This document shows, in pieces, positions 46,521-57,735 of a DNA stretch of 64,000 bases; within the stretch, counting starts at the first letter, position 1; each line of letters starts with the position of its first letter. The translations under genes and the position numbers were made by a program. Source of the stretch: Sycon ciliatum. Taxonomy: Eukaryota > Porifera > Calcarea > Leucosolenida > Sycettidae. The DNA lies in assembly GCF_964019385.1 (NCBI RefSeq), contig NC_088645.1, forward strand, positions 44,993,029-45,057,028, in the 5' to 3' direction. The notes beneath the pieces were generated by a model. The model ran no database searches. It was not told the origin of the DNA and worked only from the letters and a program-made list of their open reading frames with translations.

Positions 46521-49420
46521 ACACGTGCAAGTACACACGTGGCAGCTTACTACAAGAGAACCACACAAGTTCACATGTGGGCATGAACTGTATTCACAGT
46601 TGGTCATACTGTCTTGGGGATATGAGGGAGGAGCAGGAGAGTGAGCGCGTGACTCAGACACAATGCGCTTCGACATGCTAGCACAGGCACCGGATTTTTA
46701 GGACTGGTTTGGCACTAGCTTCCGTCTCATTGGCGTGTGCCCAGCCAGTTTTGGAAAGAAAGAGTAGACGTTCATTCCTCGTTCAACCTGCAATGAACTG
46801 GAGACAACACAAACCAACAAGACGACGATGGTTGTCATCAGCTCATGTGTTCACCACCGCAGTGCTACCATTCACTTTCCTGCTCCAAATGCACTACCAG
46901 GCTGCATGGTACTACTGTCGTGGACATGGAAATCCGGTCGCACGTATAGCGGCCCCAGGGCGCTGGCCATGCAGCCGTAGCACGGTTTATCATGCGCTAC
47001 TGATGGTCACATTGGATCAACATGTGCACTGCATGCAATGTTCTGTACGCGCTGAGGGCGCCGGCCCCGGTCAGTCGACTGGATTTCCATGTCCGTGACA
47101 GTACGATGTGTCGATAATAGACCGTGATTTGCATTTTCCAATGATTAGGACTGGTATTATTTCTAATTTTCACACTTAGAAAGAAAACAAGGGGCAAGAT
47201 TTGATATGGATTATGTGGTTGTTGGCTATGTCAACATTTGAAAGAGGGTTGCAACCGTGATAGCACTGCAACATGAGTTTAAACCTACGTATTGCATGGT
47301 ATACTCAACAGTTGGCGAACAGAGAATTTCGTGCCAAATTCCGCCCCAAGGTTGTGCACAGCAAACAACTTGATATATCATTAGCCCTACCCTTGTGCTA
47401 TACGTACCCGTTTTGCCGATGGAGCCTGAGCCCCCTACTCGACTCCACGGTCCAATGACATTCGGTCATCATGGCCAATTCAAGTCACTCAAGTGTTGAG
47501 AAGTGTCTACGTCGTCGCACACAGCATGTGTCGACATACAAAAATATGTGTACGATAGAGAAAGAACTACTGAAGAGCAACCAACTGGTTTCAGCATTCT
47601 CCTTCAAAGGATAGGTCGGTGGCAGAGGACCAAAGCCGGACAATAGTTGGAAATTCTCAGCGTTGAATTTCTACAGGCTGTAGATAACTGGAAAAGCTCG
47701 ATTTCCCGCTACGGAAAATAAAAAAAGTCTTGATTTGGGGTGCTGGCGCTTCGCCTGAAGAGGCCGGGACCATGGACTTTGGAACGGAGAGCTCTCTTTT
47801 CTCATATTTTCTTTTCATCTGTGTCTCCTTTCCAAGTTTTCCATGCCTGAGTCACTTGGACTTCATTCGCTTCCTTGTCATTGGACATGTTCAGTACGTT
47901 CGGTTTGCAAATTCAAATAAACACAACACCCTTCCCCCCCCCCCCTCCACCTCCCCCCCCCCCCCAGAGCCGAGATTGTTGCCTTGTGCCGGCGGTGACA
48001 TCCCGAGTGAGCAATCCGTCAACAGGTCTACTGAAGCCTGCCTCAACATGCGGGCTCGGGGCTAATCTGCAGAGCCATTTTTAGGATCACGGAACACGAC
48101 GTCTGTCCCCTTCAGACATGCGTTGGTGTTCCATTAGCCTGCGAAGCCTCGGTTCATGCAATCACTTCCATGTTCGCTGGACCAAACACGGAAAGTATAT
48201 TGTTCGTGGACGTATGGAATGTGTTCAACTCGCTGAATCAAGTCAAGTAGCACTGCATAATATTCCTCACATCTCTCCCCGCTCTAGGCAAAGTGTTTAC
48301 CAACACCTACAGTTCGCCAATACATCCTTTGGTTGCTGGTGGCGGCAAGATCTTGTCACAGGGGGGGGGGGGGGGGGACATGCCAAGAGGACCTGTTGGC
48401 GATGGCAGTGTATGCTGTCGCCACAGCACCTCTCCCTTTGCGTTCTTTTCATATTCAGTTCCACTGTAGTTTGTGTTAAGTTTCCTTTCTTTTCATTCTA
48501 TTGAATTTCAAGCGATGTATTGCATTTTGGCTTGCATGTGCACTAAGCTGTTCCATGATGATGATAGATGAGGCATGAGCAGCAAAAACCAGGGTTGGGT
48601 GATATTTGAATGGGTTTTTGATGGCTTTGAACTGTCCACTAAATGAGTGATCTATGTTCCCATTTTTGGAGCTCTGAGCACCTTCCAGGATGGTAAAATA
48701 GAACACCCGAAATGATGGGTGAAGGTCAACAAAATGGTCAGCAAAAAGGCAAAAGGGAACGCAGTTACAGCTAGCTCTAATGGAGTGGTTGAGACTAATT
48801 TAGCATCATTATAGGTCTTCAAAGAAGCACAGAGTACTCTAGTTGATAATTATAGCAACATTGTTGCCTGCACTGGCTGCAATGTTACTTGAAAACTCAA
48901 TCCCTGTCAAGTGCAGGTCTGGTGTTGAAATGCAGACTTGTCAGACAGAAAGAACTGTGACGACGATGACAAATTATTGAAGCCACCAAGAGGAAGGCAC
49001 TTTCAAAACCATAGCACAATAAGTCTCCCCGCTTTGATCGCGGTGGCTAAAAAACGACATTGGTTCTGTTTTCGCAAATATTGGGGCATTTTGAAAAATC
49101 GCCAGGACCCCGGTTCTTGCTGCCGATGCCTCATATATAAAATATATCTGATGATTGATTCAGTTCGTGAAACTCAGAGTTACGAAACAGCACCTGCTCG
49201 TTCTTCTGTCTGTGTATTCCGCTCTTTGCCTTCAGCAAATTGAGACCCCTACGGATGTTGAATAACCTTCCCATGGTGTCTTTCTTGATTTTTTGTTGCT
49301 GTTTAGGCCACAAGAAGTTACTTGCAGATGTGCACCTCTTTGTCCATTCTGATTACGCATTCCTCCACTCTATCATGTTGCCATATAAGGATGCTCTGCT
49401 TACGTATTGATCTCTAACCC
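46521..49420. other. No gene recognised
   Basis: Almost 3 kb with short frames only. C runs at 47,934-47,965 and a G run at 48,361-48,377 are the visible structure. Confidence 0.3.
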
Positions 49421-49468
49421 AGCTAACCCTCTAGCCCAGCTAACCCTCTTACCCAGCTAACCAAGCTT
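49418..49468. repeat. Short minisatellite, CCCAGCTAACCCTCT, 3 copies
   Basis: The units CCCAGCTAACCCTCTAG, CCCAGCTAACCCTCTTA and CCCAGCTAACCAAGC are adjacent. This is 50 bp upstream of the exon-like segment. Confidence 0.75.
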
Positions 49469-49520
49469 TCAGCTATGTATAAAGATTATTAGTATTTTAC
49501 ATTATTTTATTTCCTTGCAG

Positions 49521-49610
49521 GTTTGACAACCTGGGTACTAGGCAGATACAAAGAAAGCGGACCCACACCATTGATGATGAGTTCAATTCCGTTGCGAGGT
49601 TATTCAAAAG
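49521..49610 (+). other. Candidate 90-bp coding exon of unknown gene
   Basis: A strong acceptor (TTTATTTCCTTGCAG, ending at 49,520) and a donor-like GTTAGT (from 49,611) bound 90 bp. The frame starting at 49,522 is open and basic/polar: FDNLGTRQIQRKR, then EFNSVARLFK. Its length is a multiple of three with matching phase at both ends, as in a skippable exon. I do not recognise the protein and no partner exon is identified. Confidence 0.3.
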
Positions 49611-51149
49611 GTTAGTTAGTTTGTTTGGCTTTAGTTAGAGTTGACATGATAATTATACCTTTGTGTCCTGATGTGATGAACCACGCAAACCTATTGGCTT
49701 TTCTTCCATGGGTCGGTGTTCAATATCTTGCTGCAAACTCATACTGACCAACCACCAAAACCTCAAACAATCCCTTGACAAGACGTGCAGAATCCCTGGA
49801 TTTCTCTCAAAGTCCCTGGATGGGACAAAACGTGACAGGTAAAAAAGAGCTTTTCCCGCCAAAAAAAAACGTTTGACTCTGCAGATCTGCATACAGCTCA
49901 GTTCGACTCCGCAGTGCAGTTAGATAAGTCGGCATCCCCCTGTCAATTTGCCAGTGTCAGTGCAGATCTTGCACGCTAGTTGATCAGGTCTTGTAAGTGC
50001 CGTGCACATTTCCAAGTGCGAATGGGCACCGTACATAATTTTGCAAAAACCGGGACACTCGGGACGGATACATAGAATTTTCAGGAAAATCCTGTATCAG
50101 AAAAAAACTGTGACTTTTCCGGTAGTCTGCTTGAAATCCCCGGGACCCCGGGAGTAGTGTGTAAGGGGAAATCCAGGAGGGTTGGCCAGTATACAAACTC
50201 TAAATCAACTTGCACACGCATCTGTTTCTCTCGCGGCATAGTTAAATCACCGGTGTTGGCAAATGCTCTTGATTTGTCGTATTCTCATATCACCATTACA
50301 TCCTTCCTTCAGAGGTGACGATTTCCTAACAAATCACAGTGACATGGCTGGTCCCGCCCTCAGGCACTGCACCGCCTCTTCTGAAAGTATGAATGCTGCA
50401 TTCATGGGGAGGACCATCCGAATTTGAGAGCAGCATCAATTGCTCTGGCAGGATCACGTTCGATGACAGCAGAAAGCAGGTACATGCTATAAACCAAACA
50501 GAAATCTCTGCTGCAACTCAGCCAGCATTGGAAAGTTGTCAGAATCCCGCTGGTCACTGCATGTACTGGGCTCTTTGTTTTGACTCAAGCTGAGGACTCA
50601 TACCAGTCACAGAATATGCCTGTCACTTGCTATCATGGACACAGCTAAGGAATGCATTTGTCGCCACGGAACTCCCCACTCGCAGTGTGAAAGCTGGGAG
50701 CTCAAGCAGAAACAGTGTGCCGAGTTACGACCAGGAAACGCTGATTTCTACTTCTTGCCTTATTATTATTATTATGACTATGCAGTTATGCGTCAACGTC
50801 AGCGGTGGTAAACCACCCACAAATTCGCACGTGCTGAATGGACTTGGAAAATGAAAAATAAAAATAAAAAAGAGCAACAACAACAGAAATAGAAATACAA
50901 TACAAGATGAACCTGCTAAGGGGCACATGACAGCATTGCTCAGATTGAACAGAGGACGCAGACACAGGATAAAGGGCATTGTCGACTCCGTTTTGAGAAT
51001 AATCCAGTAAAATGGTGGCAGGTGGATGCAGATCCACGCACTACGTTAAGAGAGGAATTTTGTTGGTATTTAAAAACGATGTTAATTATTATTACCGCAG
51101 CAGTTATGAAAAGCAGTACTGTGATATTTCGGAGCAATATTATTTGGCC
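49611..51149. other. No gene recognised
   Basis: Short frames. (TTA)n at 50,760-50,776 and an A-rich tract at 50,850-50,905 could be retroelement tails. A CAG|GTACAT donor-like site follows an open frame at about 50,479, but no exon is supported. Confidence 0.3.
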
Positions 51150-52030
51150 TTAGTCGTAGACGCCACTATTGGACTTGCAGACGTCCTTGCAAAGGTCCTT
51201 CAACTCCCCTCTGCCCTGTGCAATCTCCCGTGGGGAGAGGAGATCAGACAACATATTGAATCCCCTCCGCCCCACTCTCTGCAGGTCACGGGATAGCACA
51301 ATAGGATGAGTCGTTCTTGGTCGTCCTCTCCACACTGTTTCCTTCACCTGGTAGTAGTTAATCATAGCCGCCACAGCAGGACATCCGTCAGGCATGTGCA
51401 GTGTATGGTCAAAGAGTCTCCATCTGGCTAGGCGAACAAAGTTAGATATCGGTTGTGCTTTGCACCTCTTGTAGAGAGCAGCATTGCTTATTGTTTGTGG
51501 CCACCTAAAACCGATGAGACTACGCAACTGCCTGCGGTGAAACGAATCCAGTTGGGCCTCGGCCACTGAAGTGGGTGCCCAGGTGCCGCTGTTGTACAGT
51601 AAGACTGGCATCACGAATGCGTTGTACAGCCTCAGTCTCAATTCCTCACACACTAATGTTCTCCGTTTCCAAAGACTGTACATTGCTCTGTAGGACGCTG
51701 TGGCGAGCTGTTTTCGCCTGGTGATGTCTTCGTCGTCACCAATCAGAGAACCTAACTTTTTCGTCATTGCCCATTCTTCCGAGACTCGATCCTGCTGCCG
51801 GGTGAGTTTTGTGTGTTCGGTCTTCTCTGCGTTGACATGGAGATTCCATTGTCTGAGAACTGTTGCGGCAAGAGGTTCAAGCTGTGCTAGCCAAGCAGAT
51901 GAGGTACTGACAAAATCGGTGTCGTCCGCGTAGATGATGTCGATTGGTAGAGTGCTATCTGCAGGACAGCGAGGTGGGGCTGTGGCGAGGACATCGCGCA
52001 GTACTGGGTCTAGATAGACTACAAATAGCA
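51150..52030 (-). pseudogene. LINE RT C-terminal half, YADD intact
   Basis: A 293-codon frame starts inside motif B (VLFVVYLDPVL) and has an intact catalytic box (IDIIYADDTDFVS, about 51,930). The thumb contains NLHVNAEKTEHTKL and LGSLIGDDEDI. The C-terminal region has LRLYNAFVMPVLLYNSGTW and LDSFHRRQLRSLIGFRWPQ, then a Cys-poor tail with RDLQRVGRRGFNMLSDL. The N-terminal half is in the overlapping frame 52,049-52,570, with a one-base shift near 52,050 in the PQGDSLSP region. It is a different LINE family from the others here. Confidence 0.85.
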
Positions 52031-52048
52031 CAGGGGAAAGTGAGTCTC

Positions 52049-52570
52049 CTATGGAGTGCCAATTGTTGTGTGGAAAGGGGTAGACTCAAAACTTCCAAGT
52101 CGAACACTCAGCATCGTGTTAGCGATGAGCAACCTTACCAAACGTAGGTCATCCGGAAGTAGGAAGGTCTCCAAAGCGGCCAGAAGTCGGTGTCGCTGAA
52201 TGGTGTCAGATGCTTTTGACATGTCTATACCGAGAATTTCAATGACATACTTATATTTCTGGACTGTTGCTGCAAGCCATTTGTGACACCAAACTGCATC
52301 TGCCGTTGATCGTCCAGCCCGGAATCCACTCTGGTTGTCACTGAGAAAGGTATTAACTCTATGTGAGATGCGTTTCAGGGTGAGAAGTGACACCGCCTTC
52401 CTGAGGGCAGTTAGAAGCACTATGGGACGAAGATTTCCAGGTGGTCCCTTCTTTTTGTTAGGTTTTTGAAGAGCAATCAGTGTGCCTAGGTCGAGGTCTA
52501 ATGGCTGATGGGTTTCGAATACCCTGTTCAACAGGTGGATCATAGCCTCCATGAGTTCTTGCCTTGGCAT
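52049..52570 (-). pseudogene. LINE RT N-terminal half
   Basis: This frame carries RT0/1 (LGTLIALQKPNKKKGPPGNL, RPIVLLTALRKAVSLLTLKR), the QSGFRAGRSTADAV box, motif A (ILGIDMSKASDTIQRHRLL) and the start of motif B (TTIGTP). It ends where the C-terminal frame begins, so the RT is split by one frameshift. No endonuclease is found upstream (above 52,570), so the element is 5'-truncated. Confidence 0.85.
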
Positions 52571-54060
52571 GGAATGTTCTTGTAGATGCCAGAGCTGGCA
52601 GTCATCAGTACCTCACAGGCATATATTGGTCACCGTGTCACCGACTGGAGGATTGAAAAGAATGACCAAGATGGTTATCAGATTCGAAGGATGTTTTTAA
52701 CAGTATCAAACAACAAGTTTCACTTTGGTCACTGTTCCTTTGCTCGACATTGCTCTACACCGCTGTAAAGCGATCCACATGAACTTGGCCGTGTAGCTGC
52801 TATAACTGCACAAAACTATGGCCTCTGCGGCTGGCCCCATTTTTTTTTCTCAAAATGGTGGTACATGCTTTCGTAGCCAGCAATCGCATGTCCCCGCGTA
52901 CATTGAAAATCGAAATATTTTTGTGCGAATTGGGCCTTTTTCAGCATAACCTTTCAGCGAGCGCGAAAAAGAGTCAGCCGAACAAAGCCTAGAAGAGGAG
53001 AATCATATTACAATCATCATAGTTACAAAACACAACTAAAAAATCCACAAGAAAACTGTACGCCCATTGCCGCGCTGGCTTTGGTCGGGCAATTTTCTAT
53101 TTCATTCAAAATGTATGAGGATGAGCTACTGACGTAACTTTGTCACTCTCTACTCATTTTCAAGGAACGCAGGTCATCTCCCCTCGTTCAAACCGGAAAC
53201 AAAAAATTACTAATCGTCCCTTTCAGCTGCCCTAATCGCGCAGGCAATCAACGCCACACTCCGTCCAGCAGCATCCGTTCTCGGGCCCAAAACAGCCAAC
53301 ATGCAAGTGAAACAGCATCCCTGAGCACATGAGTACGCCCAGTAAAATTAGTAGTCAATTTCTACATGTCTGATCCAAACAGCAAATATGTTTTGATTTT
53401 ACTCTGCCTAGCTACAAAGATTACATGAAAGGGTCAAACAACAGCCATTTTAGAGTAAAGAAAAAATAAAAATAAAATAAATAAATTCGACGGGTTCGCG
53501 TACCGGGTAGGTCAAGAACAAGGAGTCGTACAACTCCCTGGTCAAGAACCACCTTTCTGCTTCCGTGGGACGCCACCACCCCATGATCAGGCATCAGATG
53601 CGGCTCCTAAACGGTGGGGGAGGATAGATCAGATCCACCCACCAGAGGCCAAAGGCCTCAATCCCACTTGCCACACCCGAGTAAAGAAAAAAGAACCAAG
53701 AAACTACAAGTTGCGCTATAATGTAAATTTATCCTTCGCTCTCCATCGGAGTCCATTCTAACAACCATTTTCTTCGTTTTTCGGCAGGAGGCTTCTCCTT
53801 GTGCCTGGCCCAGGCTAGTAATCACACCTCGGAGGAGTACAAAAATTACAACTCCCTGAAGTGTTGAGGAGTGATGTGTACAGTAGTATACAGATATATG
53901 GATCGGACTGTTTCAGCAGAGGCTCCGTATGTGTCTAAGTGGCAGGCCAAAGACTGACTGGGATCCATGGTCGTTTGCTACCTAGGTGTGTCATACGTTC
54001 AGAATGACTGGTGCCTAGCATCATGGTCATTATGTGCAACCCGAACCTAGGTTTAAATAA
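52571..54060. other. No gene recognised
   Basis: About 1.5 kb, AT-rich, with an AAATAAAATAAATAAA tail-like stretch at 53,460-53,487. It is followed by a GGAGTCGTACAACTCCCTGG palindrome (53,522-53,541) that resembles the repeat at 7,617. Confidence 0.35.
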
Positions 54061-54119
54061 TTAGGCCGGGCGGGGGGGGGGGGGGGGGGGGGTGCAAGTG
54101 CCCCCCCCCCCCTACCCGC
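54061..54119. repeat. G-run/C-run inverted repeat
   Basis: GGCGGG with about 20 G is followed by TGCAAGTG and about 12 C, then TACCCGCC. It could form a hairpin or G-quadruplex. It marks the 3' boundary region of the adjacent LINE. Confidence 0.7.
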
Positions 54120-54517
54120 CATGCGGGCATATACAGTGATACGTATTGCACACAATTGTGGGTGCTGAAGAGGGAAGTGCAGAGATAGCAGGTGCAGGAT
54201 CGTGCATGATGATTGAATTAACATTTTGTTTTACTATGTTCACACAACCAGCACGAAAAGAATAAGGAAAGACAATGGTACGGAGACTAGGACAAACTGA
54301 CAAGTAATGAGCAGGCGCTGTGCCGAGACGCAGCAGTGATGGTGGGGCATTGATGACTCTGCCGACCTGAGGTCTCGGCGTCACGGCCAAAAACACGCAC
54401 CAAAACAAGGAAAAAAAGAAGATAGAGCTGTACAGGTCAGAAAGATGCGAAAAACCCGCAAAACCCAAGGCTTACCACGAGTGAGTGTGGGGAGAAACTA
54501 TCATAGCATCATACTAT

Positions 54518-54967
54518 TCATAGGGAATCGACTGCCCAGAGCCAGTTTGTGCTGCGAAGATGGCGATAAACGTTCGTTTTGAATGATTGCATTGTCTTGC
54601 TGTGAGGAGGCTGGGACAGGAGAGCGGCAGGGAGGGAGTTCCAATCGCTGATGCTGCAGTGTGGGAACGAGCGCTTCAGCGCCAGCGGGGCTGATGCAGG
54701 CAGCTGGTGTTGGAGATGGTGGCCATGGCCACCGACACTACCGTGCTCGCTGCGGGTTCTGGGGTTGGCAGAGGTGATATGGCGCGGTGGCAACACAGAG
54801 AGCAGCTGCAGTGGACCAGGCAAGTAGTGCAGCTTGCACAGGCAGGCAAGCGAGGCAACAGTACGGCGGATGGCCAAGCTGGGTATGCCCCAGGGCCGAT
54901 AGCGTGGAGTGCGCGGCGCTGAACATTGTTCAGACGCTGGAGGTGACTCTGCACAGCTCCCATCCAT
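54518..54967 (-). pseudogene. LINE A ORF2 C-terminus
   Basis: The last frame of LINE A has AIRRTVASLACLCKLHYLPG, SAPLALKRSFPHCSISDWNS and LPAALLSQPPHSKTMQSFKT, ending at a stop at 54,518. The SDWNSLP box is the typical C-terminal LINE motif. It matches LINE copy B (MVAALSYLYKLHYIPGPPQV at 58,400). Confidence 0.75.
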
Positions 54968-55317
54968 ACAAGAAGCGCATACTCCATGAATGGTCGTACA
55001 AACACCTTATACACTGTCATCCGGCCGGCGGGGTGAGGATGTGGGCGGCTCTGTTCAAGAGCCCAAGCCGTTGGAGTGCACGGGTGGATACGGAGCGTAG
55101 GTGATCGCCAAAGGTCAACTTGGTGTTCACCTTCACCCCAAGGAGGGTGATTCTGGTTGTCTCGGGCACCGGTGTGCCACAAAACAGGAGTGGTGGGAGG
55201 GGGGGGGGGGACATCTAAGCCGGCGCGTCTGAGGGTGGCTGTCATGGCCTGGGATTTAGTTGGTTCAAAAGTCACTTTCCACGTACGGCCCCACTCGTGC
55301 AGTCGGTCAACGGACAC
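54676..55317 (-). pseudogene. LINE A ORF2 thumb region
   Basis: The frame begins LHEWGRTWKVTFEPTKSQAM and later has MTVYKVFVRPFMEYALLVW and LQRLNNVQRRALHAIGPGAY, the thumb and post-RT boxes. The middle is out of frame (Pro-rich), so indels lie near 55,210 and 55,030. Equivalent boxes in copy B are VTVYKGFVRPLLEYAPLAWS and LDNIQQRALHLLGPGT. Confidence 0.75.
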
Positions 55318-55338
55318 CTGCAGTGACTGCGCTGTGAC

Positions 55339-55830
55339 TTACGGGGTCTGCTGGGAGGTGACTATGCTGTATAAGGTTGTGTCATCAGCATAGGCCTCCA
55401 AGCTGGCGCCGTCAGAGAGAACGTCTGGCGCGTTGTTGACGTACGCCAGGAAAAGCGTTGGACCAAGAATGCTTCCCTCGGGGACTCCAGCGGAGGTCGT
55501 ATACGAAGCTGACATATGCCCTCCAACAAGGCACTGTAAGAAATGGGTGTCCAGGTACGAGGCAAGCCATCTCTGGAGCGGACCATCGATGACTAGGCTA
55601 CGCACCTTGTGGAGGAGGCCTACATGTGAGACACGGTCAAGCGCTCCTGCGATGTCCACAGCAAGGATACGAGCCGCCCCTCCACAGCCCACAGCGCTTG
55701 CCCAGGCAGTTTGGAGAGCTTGCAAAGCGTCTGATGTGCAGAGGCCTCTGCGAAATCCAAACTGGTGCGATGTGAGCAGATGGTGGTCCTCAAAATAGTT
55801 TACGATGTGTCTGTTGACTAGAGTTTCCAT
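55339..55830 (-). pseudogene. LINE A RT, catalytic box intact
   Basis: The frame runs from METLVNRHIVNYFEDHHLL, through SHQFGFRRGLCTSDAL, motif A (ILAVDIAGALDRVSHVGLL) and motif B (TSAGVPEGSILGPTLFLAYV; Glu replaces the usual Gln), to motif C (EAYADDTTLYSIV). Both catalytic aspartates of YADD are kept. It ends at 55,339. The frame upstream (55,834-56,238) holds the fingers. Confidence 0.85.
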
Positions 55831-55833
55831 GAA

Positions 55834-56238
55834 TCAGATCAGAACCACGTTGGCCGTCTTCCACATCCTAGGTTGGACTCCAGACCGGAAGCGTAAATCA
55901 AATAGCTTGGACAGTGGCTCTGCGAGCTCGTGGGCACATTCATTAAGGACGCGAGCAGAAATACCGTCTGGCCCTGTAGCCTTGGAGACGTCGAGCTTCG
56001 CCAGGAGGCGGCGCACAGCCTCTGGACGGAAGTGGATGGTGCGAAAAGGTGGAGCATCTGAGGGAGCAGGGTCCGGTAGGTTAGCCTCCACAAGGTCCGG
56101 ATCAGCAAAGCTGCATTTCTTCGAGAAGAAGCGAGCGAATGCCTCTGCTTTCTCTGAGCTCGTTGCCCACTCGCGGCCGTCAGAGTCGACAATTAGGGGA
56201 ATTTCGGGCTGTGCGCGGTTGCCAGCAGCGCTCTTCAA
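55834..56238 (-). pseudogene. LINE A linker and RT fingers
   Basis: The frame shows EKAEAFARFFSKKCSF, VRRLLAKLDVSKATGPDGIS and PLSKLFDLRFRSGVQPRMWK, the conserved RT0 region (L..L...KA.GPDGI). A stop at 55,834-55,836 separates it from the RT frame by only a few bases. Confidence 0.8.
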
Positions 56239-56322
56239 CTTCGTCCACCACTGTTTGTCTCTGAGGGGCCCAGTTGAAAGGCTGCGATGGAGGCTGTCCT
56301 CCTTTGCACGTTGTGATCGGAA

Positions 56323-57243
56323 CTAGGTGGCGATCGCTACAGTCACGGAATTGGTGAATGCCTGCTGAAGTGCTTGGTCATAAGGGTGTTTTCTCCAGTG
56401 GCGCCAGCGCTTCTCCTTCTCCCTCTCGGTCTGGGTGCATTCAGGCGTCCACCATACCGAATCGGAAGGCCTCGTTTCCAGAACTTTGGATGGGACAAAC
56501 TGTGCAACAGCTGCAGTTATCGAAGCGGTAACCTGCTCACACGAAGTTTCTGGGTCGTCCGTGATGATATCACCCCATTCCAGGTTGCGAAGGTACGCCC
56601 TGAGGCGATCCCAGTCTGCCCTGTTGTAGCAAAATACTGTTCGCTTAACAGGGGGTTCACGTCTAGGGAGCACAGAAGAAAAGTCTGACAGTACAACTGC
56701 ATGATCAGATCGACCGAGTGGCGGAAGTATACATGTAGTTACTGGGGATGTGAACGTTGACATTATGAGGTCTAGCGGGTTGTCTCCACGGGTCGGTACT
56801 GTGACGTGCTGAAAAAGAAGATGGGCAGCGCAGGTATCTTCGAGAGCCTTGCCTGCAGGCATAGTTTTTGAGCTGTTCAACCAAGCCCGGTTGTACAAGT
56901 TGAAATCGCCAGCTAGGATAATGTGGGGGCCCTGGTGTCTAGCTTCTGGGAGGATGGTGTCGAGATGATCAATTAGGATGAGATCGCTAGAGGCACAGGA
57001 CCCCGGCGGATGCACTGCTCCCAAGACGGTGCGGAGACCTGGGCCCAGCTGAAGAGAGACCCAGATGATCTCATGTGCGGGGGACATGAGTTCAGGGATG
57101 AGGATGGAGGGGAGTGACGACTTCACCCAGATGGCTACCCCTCCCCCATGTGCCGTTCTGTCGAACCGAAATCGTGAGCTGTATCCAGGGAAACTAATGT
57201 CAGAGGAAAGCACTTTCTCCGCAGTGAACTTCATTTCTGGCAC
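56323..57243 (-). pseudogene. LINE A APE-type endonuclease
   Basis: A 306-codon frame opens with MPEMKFT, where the conserved ET(W/K) glutamate box lies. It continues with HGGGVAIWVKSSLP, HIILAGDFNLYNRAW, NPLDLIMSTF and LGRSDHAVVLSDF, the metal-binding and SDH catalytic boxes of the EEP nuclease. The end is linker (VWWTPECTQTEREKEKRWRH). The N-terminal beta strand (LPDLQHALLQHQPDVAIV) extends upstream to about 57,300. A stop at 56,323 separates it from the RT. Confidence 0.85.
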
Positions 57244-57471
57244 AATTGCGACGTCGGGCTGATGCTGCAGGAGTGCGTGCTGGAGGTCGGGAAGTTTGCT
57301 GTCTAGGCCAAAAGTGTGCAGAGAATGCGAAGATGCTTGCTACCCTTCATTGCAGGAGGAAGTAATAATGAAATACGTAAAAGGTGTGGAGAACAACGTC
57401 ACTGTAGGCTAGGATTGAGTATCCTGTGACACCAGTGGGCTGAAGCGTGAGCCCTGTGCTGGGGCAAGGGG

Positions 57472-57735
57472 TCAGCAGTGGCCAGGGTCGATGCTGTTGC
57501 TCTCTTTTTGTTTTTTGGAATTTTTGAAATCTGGCGAGGGTTCCGCACTGGGACTTGTTCTCCTGCGTCGTTCGGAGGTAATCCAGGGGTTAACTGGCTG
57601 GTCTTTGTTAGTCACCAGTGAGGAGAGGAGGTCTTCAGCACGCGCCGAATCTATGTGATTGCATGTTGTGGTGGTAGGAGTAGTTGTGTCGGTGTGCGGT
57701 GAGGTGGATGTTGTCGCACCTGTAGCTGTACCTGT
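57472..57735 (-). pseudogene. Possible LINE A ORF1 C-terminal tail
   Basis: The frame is Thr/Ser-rich and then basic (SERRRRTSPSAEPSPDFKNS), with a stop at 57,472 about 170 bp before the endonuclease. In position it matches the end of an ORF1, but no RRM or zinc knuckle is seen. The upstream part is replaced by the tail of LINE copy B. Confidence 0.3.

Larger units (their letters stand above)
54120..57735 (-). mobile_element. LINE copy A: endonuclease to 3' UTR, nearly complete ORF2
   Basis: On the minus strand, endonuclease (57,300-56,600), linker and RT (56,238-55,339), thumb and C-terminus (55,317-54,518) and a 3' UTR (54,517 to about 54,120) are in order. The 3' UTR has the GGTCTCGGCGTCACGGCC box shared with 57,840 and with the start of the window. 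Single frameshifts separate the ORFs, and a few stops make it inactive. Its 5' part abuts the tail of LINE copy B at about 57,735. Confidence 0.8.
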
